This document shows, piece by piece, positions 1 to 8,580 of a stretch of 64,000 bases of DNA (positions within the stretch are counted from its first letter, which is position 1; every line of letters starts with the position of its first letter). The position numbers and the translations under genes are program-made. The stretch comes from an uncultured Shinella sp. Its GTDB lineage: Bacteria; Pseudomonadota; Alphaproteobacteria; Rhizobiales; Rhizobiaceae. Where the stretch lies: assembly GCF_946479415.1 (NCBI RefSeq), contig NZ_CAMLFY010000002.1:1-64000 (forward strand), given 5' to 3'. The notes beneath the pieces are model-generated. The model had not been told where the DNA came from, did no database searches, and saw only the letters and a program-made list of their open reading frames with translations.

Positions 1-1251
1 CGGCAGGCCGTAGCCCAGCGTGCCGTAGCCGGTCGACGAGTTGAAGAAGGAGCGTACCTGCGGCGCCTGATAGAACTGGTTGACCGCATAGACCGGCTCC
101 GTCTGGTCGCCCGCCACCGTGGCATCCGGCAAGGTCTTGCTGATGATCGCCATCAGCTTGCCATGCGTGCGGCAGGCGGGCCAGAGACCGGCATCGACCT
201 TCTCCCGGACCGCCTTGGCGCGGGCAGCGCCATCGCCGGCCTTTCTTGCTTCGCCGAGCGCAGCATTGAGCGCCGCGGCGGCGAGTTTGGCGTCAGCAGC
301 GATCGGCACGTCGGCGCGCAGCCCCGTGACGATCTGCGCCGGATCGATATCGATGCGGATGAGCGGACCGCCGAAGGAGAGCGGCTTCGGCTCGGGATAC
401 ATCTCCGTCTCGCCGAACTCCGTGCCGATAGCGAGGATCGCATCGCTGGCCGCAAGTTCCGCCAGCAGCGGTTCCATGCTGAGATTGCCCGTCAGCGTCA
501 GCGCATGGCCGGGTTTCATTATGCCGCGGCCGTTGATCGTCATGAAGACGGGCGCATCGAGCTTTTCGGCAATCGCCGTGATCTCGGCCGCCGCATCGGC
601 GGCACCGCCGCCGGCGACGATCATCGGGCGCTTCGCCCCCTTGAGGATCGCGGCGGCCTTGTCGATTGCCGCGGGATCGGCGGCGGCGCGGCCGGGCAAC
701 GGCCAGGCGTCTGCCGACAGATGACCGGCCTCCGCGACGATGACGTCGAGCGGGATTTCGATATGGACGGGGCGCGGGCGCGCCGAGTTGAACACCGTGA
801 AGGCGCGCGCCATCACCTCGGGCAGCTGGGCGGGGTCGAGCAGCGTATGGCTCAAGGCGGCAACGCCCGCCACCAGATTGCGCTGCGAGGGCAGTTCATG
901 CAGCCGCCCCTGGCCCATGGCCAGCTGATCGCGTGCATTTACCGCCGAGATGACCAGCATCGGCACCGAGTCGGCATAGGCCTGGCCCATGGCGGTGGCG
1001 ATGTTGGTCATGCCAGGACCGGTCACGATGAAGCAGACGCCCGGCTTGCCGGTCACGCGCGCATAGCCGTCGGCCATGAAGCCCGCGCCCTGCTCGTGGC
1101 GCGGCGTCACATGGCGGATCTTCGTGGCCGGCAGGCCGCGATAGAGTTCCACCGTGTGCACGCCGGGGATGCCGAAGATCAGCTCAACGCCGTAGGATTC
1201 GAGAAGTCGGACGAGATATTCGCCTGTGGTGAACCGCGTGTCTGCCATCAT
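1..1251 (-). CDS. aruI: ThDP-dependent 2-ketoarginine (5-guanidino-2-oxopentanoate) decarboxylase-like enzyme, 3' end outside window
   Basis: The 417 visible residues begin MMADTRFTTGEYLVRLLESY and have the fold of thiamine-diphosphate enzymes of the acetolactate synthase group. A PRHEQGAGFMADGYAR stretch holds the catalytic Glu, followed by the central domain. The C-terminal ThDP-binding part lies beyond position 1, so the GDG-N motif cannot be checked. The start at 1251 (or 1248, both Met) follows the stop of the guanidinobutyrase gene by one base, so the two are one operon. In the arginine transaminase pathway AruI decarboxylates 2-ketoarginine to 4-guanidinobutyraldehyde, two steps before guanidinobutyrase. 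The specific assignment rests on that partner; the fold alone would also fit other acetolactate-synthase-like decarboxylases. Confidence 0.75.
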   Translation of the reverse strand, partial: MMADTRFTTGEYLVRLLESYGVELIFGIPGVHTVELYRGLPATKIRHVTPRHEQGAGFMADGYARVTGKPGVCFIVTGPGMTNIATAMGQAYADSVPMLVISAVNARDQLAMGQGRLHELPSQRNLVAGVAALSHTLLDPAQLPEVMARAFTVFNSARPRPVHIEIPLDVIVAEAGHLSADAWPLPGRAAADPAAIDKAAAILKGAKRPMIVAGGGAADAAAEITAIAEKLDAPVFMTINGRGIMKPGHALTLTGNLSMEPLLAELAASDAILAIGTEFGETEMYPEPKPLSFGGPLIRIDIDPAQIVTGLRADVPIAADAKLAAAALNAALGEARKAGDGAARAKAVREKVDAGLWPACRTHGKLMAIISKTLPDATVAGDQTEPVYAVNQFYQAPQVRSFFNSSTGYGTLGYGLP

Positions 1252-1252
1252 C

Positions 1253-2206
1253 TCATCGCCTCTCGACGCCCGGGAGGACGCAAAGCATTTCAAACAGGAG
1301 GTTCGCCGCGGTGATCGCCGTGTTGCCGGCCGGATCATACGGCGGAGAAACCTCGACGAGGTCGCAGCCGACAAGGTTGAGGCCCCAGCAGCCACGGATG
1401 ATTTCCAGCGCCTGGATGGTGTTCAGGCCGCCGATTTCAGGCGTGCCGGTGCCCGGCGCGATGGAGGGGTCGAGACTGTCGATATCGTAGGAGAGGTAGA
1501 CAGGCCCGTCGCCCATCTGCGCGCGGACTTCTTCCATCAGCGGCGTCAGCGATTTGTGCCAGCACTCTTCCGCCTGCACCACGCGGAAACCCTGCCCGCG
1601 CGACCAGTCGAAATCGTCGGCGGCGTAGCCGGTGCCGCGCAGGCCGATCTGGATGCAGCGTTTGGTGTCAAGCACACCGGCTTCGACGGCGCGGCGGAAC
1701 GGCGTGCCATGCGCGATCGGCTCCCCGAACATATGCTCGTTGATATCCGAATGCGCATCGACGTGGATCAGGCCGACGGGACCGTATTTCTCGGCCATGG
1801 CGCGCAGGATCGGATAGGTCAGTGTGTGATCGCCGCCCAGCGTCAGAGGCTTGCAGCCGTCCTTGATGATATGGCGGTAGGCATCGGTGATGATGTCGAC
1901 GCATTTCGGCAGGTTGAACGTATCGATGGCGACGTCGCCGATATCGGCCACCTGAAGGCATTCGAAGGGGGCGGCGCGCGTGGCCATGTTGTACGGGCGG
2001 ATCATGCAGCTTTCGGTGCGTATCTGCCGCGGTCCGAAGCGCGTGCCAGGCCGGTTCGACGTGCCGATATCCATGGGAATGCCGACGAAGCAGGCATCGA
2101 GCCCTTCGGAGGTCGGCTGCGTCGGCAGACGCATCATGGTGGCAGGGCCGCCGAAGCGGGGCATTTCATTGCCGCCGAGCGGCTGGTTGAAGGTCTTTGT
2201 CGTCAT
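1253..2206 (-). CDS. gbuA: guanidinobutyrase (ureohydrolase family)
   Basis: A 317-residue ureohydrolase. It hydrolyses 4-guanidinobutyrate to 4-aminobutyrate and urea using a binuclear Mn centre in the cytoplasm. The metal ligands are all present: GGDH with His127, DAHSD with Asp150/His152/Asp154, and DIDSLDP with Asp241/Asp243. The N-terminal QPLGGNEMPRFGG and the ends EMLCVLPGV and IEVSPPYD-like LVEVSPPYD agree with the Pseudomonas guanidinobutyrase as I remember it much better than with agmatinase SpeB. That is recalled knowledge, not an alignment run here. The gene is followed with a one-base gap by the ketoarginine decarboxylase-like gene and preceded by a UspA gene and an amino-acid permease. 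Agmatinase remains the alternative. Confidence 0.85.
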   Translation of the reverse strand: MTTKTFNQPLGGNEMPRFGGPATMMRLPTQPTSEGLDACFVGIPMDIGTSNRPGTRFGPRQIRTESCMIRPYNMATRAAPFECLQVADIGDVAIDTFNLPKCVDIITDAYRHIIKDGCKPLTLGGDHTLTYPILRAMAEKYGPVGLIHVDAHSDINEHMFGEPIAHGTPFRRAVEAGVLDTKRCIQIGLRGTGYAADDFDWSRGQGFRVVQAEECWHKSLTPLMEEVRAQMGDGPVYLSYDIDSLDPSIAPGTGTPEIGGLNTIQALEIIRGCWGLNLVGCDLVEVSPPYDPAGNTAITAANLLFEMLCVLPGVERR

Positions 2207-2303
2207 TTCTCTTCCTCCGGCGGGGCTGTGTTTCCAGTCTTTTGCCCCGTCCTGAATGGCACTCTAAGAGACTTGGCCAAGCGACCCAAATATCCCTTTT
2301 CGA

Positions 2304-3176
2304 TTATTCTTCGCCGCGCGGCAGGATGAGGCAGGGCACCGGTGCGTTGTGCACGATCTTGCGGGCATTGGAGCCGAGGAAGACGCGCAAGAGCGGCCCG
2401 AGCTTGCTGGACCCGAGCACGAGCACCTCGCCGTCCTGCCAGTCGAGCGATTCGAAAGCCGCCTTCCAGGTCGGTCCGTCGGCGATCTCGACGGAAAGCC
2501 CGTCCTGGCCGGTGAGAAGCGTCGCCTGCGCGTCCCGCGCCTGCTCGCGCAGCACGTTGGAGACGAACTGTTCGGCATCGTAGCCGGCCCCCGTCGGATA
2601 CATCTGCTTGTCGCGCACCACGAAAGTGACGAGGCGCAACGGCACGGAATATTCCCGGGCGAGCGCGGCGCTGCGCGAGACGATTTCGGGCGCGGACGAA
2701 GAGCCCGAATAGGCGGCGCTGAGCCGGCGGATACGGGTCTCGGGGCCAGCCGCATAACCATGCGGCGCCACCATGACCGGCAGATGTGCCGAGCGCAGCA
2801 GTTCCGTCGTCACGCCGCCCTCGCCGAAGCGACCGAGCGGCGCCTCGCGTGCCGAGCCGAGCACGAGGCAATCGGCACCGAGGTCGGACGCCGCCTTGAT
2901 CAGGCCCTCGCGGGCGGAGGAGGCGGAGATGGCCAGGAACTCCGCCGTCACATCGGCGGGAAGCGACGCCTTCGCCTCGGCCTGCATGCCGGCGGTGTGC
3001 CGGGCGAGGAAGCTGCCATACTCGCCGTCGACGCGCGCCGGCGAAGGGTGCCCCCAGGTATCGGGCGTCACGGTGCAGGCGACGAGCGACGCGTTGCAGG
3101 ACCGGGCAAGCACCGCGCCGAGCGCCAGCGCCTCCTGCCCGCCCTGGTCGGCGGAAAGTCCGACGAGGATCTTCAT
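2304..3176 (-). CDS. tandem universal stress protein (two UspA domains)
   Basis: A 290-residue soluble protein of two UspA domains. The first starts MKILVGLSADQGGQEAL and ends near residue 145. The second starts at about RRLSAAYSGSSSAPEIVSRS and ends VLVLGSSKLGPLLRVFLGSNARKIVHNAPVPCLILP, with the G-x2-G-x9-G-S/T-like phosphate-binding region degraded to GSS...GSNARK. Its ATG overlaps the stop of the upstream permease (ATGA), indicating translational coupling. UspA proteins often sit directly downstream of APC-type transporters and are thought to modulate them or signal stress. That role here is inference. Confidence 0.85.
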   Translation of the reverse strand: MKILVGLSADQGGQEALALGAVLARSCNASLVACTVTPDTWGHPSPARVDGEYGSFLARHTAGMQAEAKASLPADVTAEFLAISASSAREGLIKAASDLGADCLVLGSAREAPLGRFGEGGVTTELLRSAHLPVMVAPHGYAAGPETRIRRLSAAYSGSSSAPEIVSRSAALAREYSVPLRLVTFVVRDKQMYPTGAGYDAEQFVSNVLREQARDAQATLLTGQDGLSVEIADGPTWKAAFESLDWQDGEVLVLGSSKLGPLLRVFLGSNARKIVHNAPVPCLILPRGEE

Positions 3177-4660
3177 TCTGCCGCCTCGCCGAGACCTTCG
3201 GGCTTTTCAAGCCGCGAATTGCGGGCGGAGTAGCCGAAATAGACGAGCGCGGCGATGGCGACCCAGACGCCGGTGATGGCATAGACCATCCACGAGAGCT
3301 TGAAGATCAGGTAGACGCAGGCGACGATCGAGAGCACCGGCAGGACCGGACCAAACGGCACGCGATAACCGCGCGGCATGTCGGGCTGCGTATAGCGCAG
3401 GATCAGCACGCCGGCCGAAACCACGGTAAAGGCGGTCAGCGTGCCCATGCTCGTCAGGTCCCAGAGCAGGCCTGACGGCACGAAGGCGGCGATCAGCGAG
3501 ACGAAGATCGCGACGATGATCGTGCAGGCGACCGGCGTCATGCTGCGCGGATCGACCTTGTGGAAGATCGAGGGCAGAAGGCCATCGCGCGACACGGCGA
3601 AGAGGATGCGCGACTGGCCGTAGAGCACGATCAGTGTCACCGAGAAGATCGAGATCACGGCCCCGGCGGCCAGCAGATTGGCCGGCCAGATGGAGCCGGT
3701 GATGTTCTGCAGGATGGTGGCAAGTCCCGCCTCCTGTCCGTCGAAGGCGCTGGCCGGCTGCACGCCGAGGGCCGCAAGCGCGACCAGCACGTAGAAGCCG
3801 GTGACGATGACCAGGGCGGAAATGATGGCGAGCGGCAGGTTGCGCCGCGGATTGACCACCTCTTCGCCCGCCGTCGAAACGGCATCGAGACCGACGAAGG
3901 TGAAGAAGATCGAGGCTGCTGCCGCCTGCACGCCGCCAAAGCCGCTCTCGTTGAAGAAGGGCGTGAAATTGGCGCTGTTGAAGGCGCTGCCGGCGATCAC
4001 GATAAACAGGGTGAGCACGGCGAGCTTGATCAGCACCATGATGGCGTTGGCGCGCGCCGATTCCTTCGCGCCGCGCAGAAGCAGGATGCAGCAGAGCGCG
4101 ACGAGAATGACGGCCGGCAGATTGATGAGGCCGGAGCCTTCCTGGAAGAAGGCCATGGCGAAGGGATTGTCTCCCCCGGCAAGCGTGATCGGCCCCTTGG
4201 TCATCCAGCCCGGCAGGATGATACCGGTGATGTTGAAGAGCAGTTTTTCGACATATTCGGCCCAGCCGACCGCGACCGCCGCAGCCGAAATGCCGTATTC
4301 CAGCACAAGGCAGGCGGCGACGAAGAAGGCAATGCCCTCGCCGAGCGTTGCATAGGCGTAGGAATAGGACGAGCCGGAGACCGGGATCATCGAGCTCATC
4401 TCGGCATAGCAGAGCGCCGAAAGGCCGGCCGCGACCGCCGCGATGATGAAGGAGATGACCACGGCCGGTCCGGCGACAGGCACCTGCTCGCTCAGAACGA
4501 AGAAGATACCCGTGCCGATCGTCGCGCCGACGCCGAACATGATCAGCTGGAACAAAGTGATCGAACGCCCGAGATGGCCGTGCCCGTCGCCCGACGTATC
4601 GGCCAACAGCCGCTCGACCGGCTTCTTGCGCATGATCTGTTCGATGATAGATGACGCCAT
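3173..4660 (-). CDS. APC-family (cationic amino acid type) permease
   Basis: A 495-residue inner-membrane protein with about 12-14 hydrophobic segments. The APC signature GVGATIGTGIFFVLS lies in TM1, and a conserved FFTFVGLDAVSTAGEEVVNPRRNLP region marks the CAT (cationic amino acid transporter) branch. The first gene of the minus-strand operon permease-UspA-gbuA-aruI, it probably imports arginine or another guanidino/basic amino acid for the enzymes downstream. The substrate is inferred from context. Start chosen at the first ATG at 4660, giving the usual short N-terminal cytoplasmic tail MASSIIEQIMRKK. Confidence 0.85.
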   Translation of the reverse strand: MASSIIEQIMRKKPVERLLADTSGDGHGHLGRSITLFQLIMFGVGATIGTGIFFVLSEQVPVAGPAVVISFIIAAVAAGLSALCYAEMSSMIPVSGSSYSYAYATLGEGIAFFVAACLVLEYGISAAAVAVGWAEYVEKLLFNITGIILPGWMTKGPITLAGGDNPFAMAFFQEGSGLINLPAVILVALCCILLLRGAKESARANAIMVLIKLAVLTLFIVIAGSAFNSANFTPFFNESGFGGVQAAAASIFFTFVGLDAVSTAGEEVVNPRRNLPLAIISALVIVTGFYVLVALAALGVQPASAFDGQEAGLATILQNITGSIWPANLLAAGAVISIFSVTLIVLYGQSRILFAVSRDGLLPSIFHKVDPRSMTPVACTIIVAIFVSLIAAFVPSGLLWDLTSMGTLTAFTVVSAGVLILRYTQPDMPRGYRVPFGPVLPVLSIVACVYLIFKLSWMVYAITGVWVAIAALVYFGYSARNSRLEKPEGLGEAAE

Positions 4661-4938
4661 CGTTCCCCCTCCGATGTCTCCTCACATGCCGAAACTGTAG
4701 CGCCGAGCGCGGCAAAGGTGCTGCCGTATTTCGATCCTCTTCCGACACTTGCTGCTGCTGGTCGGGTTCTTCGCGACAGTTTTTATCGAAGGCGGCGAAG
4801 AGGCGGCCACAGCGCGAAAAGCGCGCCCGAGGGCCAGCTTGACAGGGTCAGGGCAAAAGTATCCTTATGGCTTCGGGCCGCAGGGCCACCCTCATCGGGA
4901 GGACGCATGGCGCGGTCCATGCAGCAGGGGGCAAGTGA
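4661..4938. promoter_or_regulatory. divergent intergenic region between permease operon and lrp-type gene
   Basis: This 278-base gap separates the permease operon (minus) from the Lrp-type regulator gene (plus) and must hold both promoters. I recognise no convincing palindrome or promoter hexamer pair. A divergent Lrp beside its target operon is the usual arrangement, so an Lrp site is expected but not demonstrated. Confidence 0.35.
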
Positions 4939-5481
4939 ATGAAAGACGAAGACGGGTCGATCCGGCTCGACCAGATCGACTTGCGCATTCTGGCATGTCT
5001 TCAGGCCAATGCGCGCGTGACGAACCAGGAACTGGCCGATGATGTGGGGCTCTCGCCGAGCCCCTGCCTGCAGCGCGTCAAGCGGCTGGAAAAGGCCGGC
5101 ATCATCAACAGCTACCATGCCAGCATCGACCTCGCGAAAGTGTGCCGCCATGTCGACGTCATCGCCGCGGTAACGCTGAACAGCCATGGCCTGGAGGACT
5201 TCCAGATCTTCGAAAAGATGGTCGAGGACATGCGCTTCGTCGTGGAATGCACCAAGGTCAGCGGCCCCATCGACTACCTCGTGCGCTTCGTCTGCCCGGA
5301 CATCGCCTCCTATCAGATGCTGTCGGATGAGCTTCTGAAGCTCGGCCCCAAGATCGGCAATCTTTCAAGCTACATCGTGCTCAAATCGAGCAAGCCCTAT
5401 CGGGGCGTGGCCTTCGACGAGCTGGTGGCGACGGCGCCGCGCAGTGCGCCCTCGAAATCCGCTTTCCGTACGGCCAAGTAA
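4939..5481 (+). CDS. Lrp/AsnC-family transcriptional regulator
   Basis: 180 residues. An N-terminal winged helix-turn-helix (about residues 9-60: LDQIDLRILACLQANARVTN, then ELADDVGLSPSPCLQRVKRL as recognition helix) is followed by an RAM/ligand-binding domain around residues 70-150. The C-terminal tail of about 20 residues is longer than in minimal Lrps. It is divergent from the permease-usp-gbuA-aruI operon and lies 21 bases upstream of a nitrilase-superfamily gene on the same strand. A role as local amino-acid-responsive regulator of the guanidino island is likely by position; the effector is unknown. Confidence 0.85.
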   Translation: MKDEDGSIRLDQIDLRILACLQANARVTNQELADDVGLSPSPCLQRVKRLEKAGIINSYHASIDLAKVCRHVDVIAAVTLNSHGLEDFQIFEKMVEDMRFVVECTKVSGPIDYLVRFVCPDIASYQMLSDELLKLGPKIGNLSSYIVLKSSKPYRGVAFDELVATAPRSAPSKSAFRTAK

Positions 5482-5502
5482 TTCATCCGAGATTTGGAAA
5501 TC

Positions 5503-6414
5503 ATGTCAGGCTCCCTTTCCGAAGCAAACACACTGCCGCCCGCCACCGGCCGGCGGGACAATTCCCGCTTCATGATTGCAGGCATCCAGATGCCCGTACC
5601 GATCGGCGGCCGCAATATCGCGGCCATGAGCATCCAGGTCGAGAAGACCATGGCGCTCTATCCCGGCACGGACATGATCGTGTTTTCCGAGCTTGCCATG
5701 CATGGCCCGCTGCATGCCTGCATGGCACCGGACCCGGCGCTCGATGAGGCGGCCTTCCAGGCACTTGCCGCAAAGCACCGCGTCTGGATCATCCCCGGCA
5801 CCTATTTCGTGCATCGTGAGGGCCGGACCTACAATCATTCCATCGTCATCAATCCGGATGGCGTGATCGTCGGGCGCTACGACAAGATGTTCCCCTTCAT
5901 GCCCTTCGAGGCGGGCGTGACCGGCGGCAGCGAGTTCCTGATCTTCGACGTGCCTGACATCGGCCGCTTCGGCCTGTCCATCTGCTACGACATCTGGTTT
6001 CCGGAGACGACGCGCACACTGACATCCGCAGGCGTGGAGGTGCTGATTCATCCCGTGTTGACGGGCACGACGGATCGCAAGGCGGAGCTTGCCATCGTGC
6101 AGGCGACGGCGGTGATGTTTTCCTGCTACGTCGTGGACGTGAACGGGCTCGATGCCGGCGGTGTCGGCCGCTCGCTTGTTGCCGACCCGACGGGCAATGT
6201 CGTGCATCAATGCGGCCAGGTGACGGAAATCTTTCCCATCAACATCGATCTCGGCCTGGTGCGCCAGGTGCGGGCGGAAGGCGCCAATGGCCTCGGCCAG
6301 GTGCTCAAATCCTACCGTGACCGCAACGTCGCCTTCTCGACCTATGAAAACGGCGGGGCGTCAACCTATCTCGACAGTCTCGGCCCGCTTGCCCAGATGC
6401 CGAAGCGGCGATGA
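5503..6414 (+). CDS. carbon-nitrogen hydrolase (nitrilase superfamily amidase)
   Basis: 303 residues counting from the ATG at 5503. A TTG nine bases upstream in frame is a less likely start. The Glu-Lys-Cys catalytic triad is visible: FSELAMHG (Glu63), YDKMFPF (Lys128) and LSICYDIWFPE (Cys161). Nitrilase-superfamily members with this CYDxxFPE context are amidases or carbamoylases hydrolysing C-N bonds in the cytoplasm. It follows the Lrp gene closely, so the two form an operon facing the arginine/guanidino operon. An amide in guanidino or arginine degradation (for example 4-guanidinobutyramide) is an attractive but unproved substrate. The protein ends four bases from the convergent cyclic-di-GMP gene. 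Confidence 0.8.
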   Translation: MSGSLSEANTLPPATGRRDNSRFMIAGIQMPVPIGGRNIAAMSIQVEKTMALYPGTDMIVFSELAMHGPLHACMAPDPALDEAAFQALAAKHRVWIIPGTYFVHREGRTYNHSIVINPDGVIVGRYDKMFPFMPFEAGVTGGSEFLIFDVPDIGRFGLSICYDIWFPETTRTLTSAGVEVLIHPVLTGTTDRKAELAIVQATAVMFSCYVVDVNGLDAGGVGRSLVADPTGNVVHQCGQVTEIFPINIDLGLVRQVRAEGANGLGQVLKSYRDRNVAFSTYENGGASTYLDSLGPLAQMPKRR

Positions 6415-6418
6415 CCGT

Positions 6419-8434
6419 CTATCCGGCCCGCATCGCGACGGGCCGCACCCGCTCCATCGGCGCGGGCCTTCCAAGAAAGTAGCCCTGCGCCTCCGCGCAG
6501 CCTTCGGCCCGGAGCAATGCCAGCTGCTCGGCCGTCTCCACGCCTTCGGCAAGAACGGGAATGCCGAGGCTGCGACCGAGCGCCAGCACGGAGCGCAGGA
6601 TCGCCCGCGCCTCGGAACTACGGTCAGCATCGCGCGTGAAGCAGCCATCCATCTTGATCTTGTCGAAGGGGAAGGAGCGCAGCGTGTCGAAGGACGAATA
6701 GCCGACGCCGAAGTCGTCGATCGACAGGGAGATGCCGAGCGCCTTGACCTGGCGCAGCACGTGCAGCGCCTTGGCCTTGTCGGTAATGAAGGTCGATTCG
6801 GTGATTTCGAGATCGAGCCGCTTCGGCGACAGCCCCGTTTCGACGAGGACGGCGCGCAGCAAAGCCGGAATATCGGCGTTGATCACCTGAACCGGCGAAA
6901 GGTTGACCGCGACCCTGTGCGGCGCATCCCAGATGGCGGCCTCCGCGCAGGCGGTGCGCAGCACCCATTCGCCGATCGCCAGGATATGCCCGGTCTCCTC
7001 GGCGATCGGGATGAAGACGGCCGGCGAGATATTGCCGTGAACGGGATGGTTCCAGCGCAGCAACGCCTCGTAGCCGACGGTCTGGCCCAAGGCCACGCTT
7101 TTCTGCACCTGATAATGCATCTCGAACTGGCCGAGTTCCAGCGCGCGGCCGAGATCCTGCGCGAGCGCATAGCGCTCGAGGGTCGCCTGTTCCATCGCCG
7201 GCTCGTAGAAGGAGATGCGGCGGGAGAGATCGTGTTTGGACTGGTACATGGCCAGATCCGCATGGCAGATCAGCATTTCACGGTCCGCCCCGTCGTCGGG
7301 ATAGATCGCGACGCCGATGCTTGCCATGCTCGGCAGGGCGTTTCCGGCCACGGAGAGCGGCGCCGTCAGGGCGGCATCGAGACGGGCAAGGAAACTGTCG
7401 AGGGCCGTACGATCCGAAAACCGCTTCACCGCTATGAATTCGTCGCCGCCGACACGCGCGACGAATTCGTCTTCGCGCAGGAGACCCGCGAGCCGTCCGC
7501 CGAGCGTCACCAGCACGTCATCGCCGGCCTTGTGACCGTAGACGTCGTTGATCTCCTTGAAGCGATCGAGGTCGATGCCGATGACGGCGACCTTCATTTT
7601 GCTCTTTTCCGCCTCGGCGAAGGCAGTGTCGAGATGGAGGAGCGCCCGCGGCCGGTTGGCAAGGCCCGTCAGCGCATCGTGAAGCGCAAGGTGTTCGAGA
7701 CGGCGCAGGGTCTCCTGCGAAGCCTGTTCATCGAGCAGGTAGCTGATGACGCCGGAACCGACCACCAGCATGCCGACGCCGACAACGGCAAAGGCAGCCA
7801 GCGCGGAAGAGGACGCCGATTGGTCGCCCGGGGCAATCGGCGTCACTGCAAATGCCGCCATGCCGGTGAAATGCAGGCTGACGACGGCAAGCACGAAAAG
7901 CCCGACCGCGAGATAGCCGGCATCGCGGACGAAGGGCCGCACCGCCTGGCGCAACGTAAGCACACCGAAAAACACGGCAAAAGCCAGAGAAAGCAGGATA
8001 TAGCCGGCCTGCCACTCGATGAGCCCCTCGATGCGGAAGGCGAGCATGCCGCTATAGTGCATGGCCGAAATGGCGAGGCCAACGATGGCACCACCAAGTT
8101 CCGGCGCGGCACGCAGACCGCTGGACAGTGCAATCCACAGCCCAAAGGCGCAGCCCGCCACGGCAACGAAGAGCGAGACCATCGTCCAGGCAGGGTCGAA
8201 GGTGAAGGCCGCCCCCACATCATAGGCAACGACGGCGATGAAGTGCATGCACCAGATCGAGGACCCCGCCGCCTGCGAAGCGAGCAAAATCCAGCCGGCG
8301 CGCTGGCGGCCTTTGCGTGCCTGAGCCTGCCGGAACAGGCGAAACGTCACCCAGCTACCGGCAATGCCGACGAGAAGCGCAAGCAGGACAAGCCACAGAT
8401 TGTGTGCCACGACGAGGCACGAGAGGACACGCAT
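6419..8434 (-). CDS. membrane MHYT-GGDEF-EAL cyclic-di-GMP signalling protein
   Basis: About 671 residues from the ATG at 8434; an upstream in-frame ATG at 8467 would add 11 residues. The N-terminal part has seven hydrophobic segments with MHFI, MHYS and LHFT motifs of the MHYT sensor domain, thought to bind copper and sense diatomic gases or redox. A GGDEF domain with intact RVGGDEF follows, then an EAL domain with YEALLRW and DDFGVGYSSF. Both catalytic motifs look intact, so it could make and/or degrade c-di-GMP. The product-inhibition site upstream of GGDEF reads REDE rather than RxxD at the canonical spacing, so feedback inhibition is probably weak. Monocistronic; convergent with the amidase gene. 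Confidence 0.9.
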   Translation of the reverse strand: MRVLSCLVVAHNLWLVLLALLVGIAGSWVTFRLFRQAQARKGRQRAGWILLASQAAGSSIWCMHFIAVVAYDVGAAFTFDPAWTMVSLFVAVAGCAFGLWIALSSGLRAAPELGGAIVGLAISAMHYSGMLAFRIEGLIEWQAGYILLSLAFAVFFGVLTLRQAVRPFVRDAGYLAVGLFVLAVVSLHFTGMAAFAVTPIAPGDQSASSSALAAFAVVGVGMLVVGSGVISYLLDEQASQETLRRLEHLALHDALTGLANRPRALLHLDTAFAEAEKSKMKVAVIGIDLDRFKEINDVYGHKAGDDVLVTLGGRLAGLLREDEFVARVGGDEFIAVKRFSDRTALDSFLARLDAALTAPLSVAGNALPSMASIGVAIYPDDGADREMLICHADLAMYQSKHDLSRRISFYEPAMEQATLERYALAQDLGRALELGQFEMHYQVQKSVALGQTVGYEALLRWNHPVHGNISPAVFIPIAEETGHILAIGEWVLRTACAEAAIWDAPHRVAVNLSPVQVINADIPALLRAVLVETGLSPKRLDLEITESTFITDKAKALHVLRQVKALGISLSIDDFGVGYSSFDTLRSFPFDKIKMDGCFTRDADRSSEARAILRSVLALGRSLGIPVLAEGVETAEQLALLRAEGCAEAQGYFLGRPAPMERVRPVAMRAG

Positions 8435-8580
8435 CCAAGACACTCCCGAGGCGGGCGGCAGACACAAACGCCGAGTGTGTCACCATTTGACATTTGCACG
8501 CCAGACGAGAATCAAGAATGCGTACAACTCCCTAATTTTTGGATACCGGCAATGGTTAACATCCCTTGACGGATCGGCCG

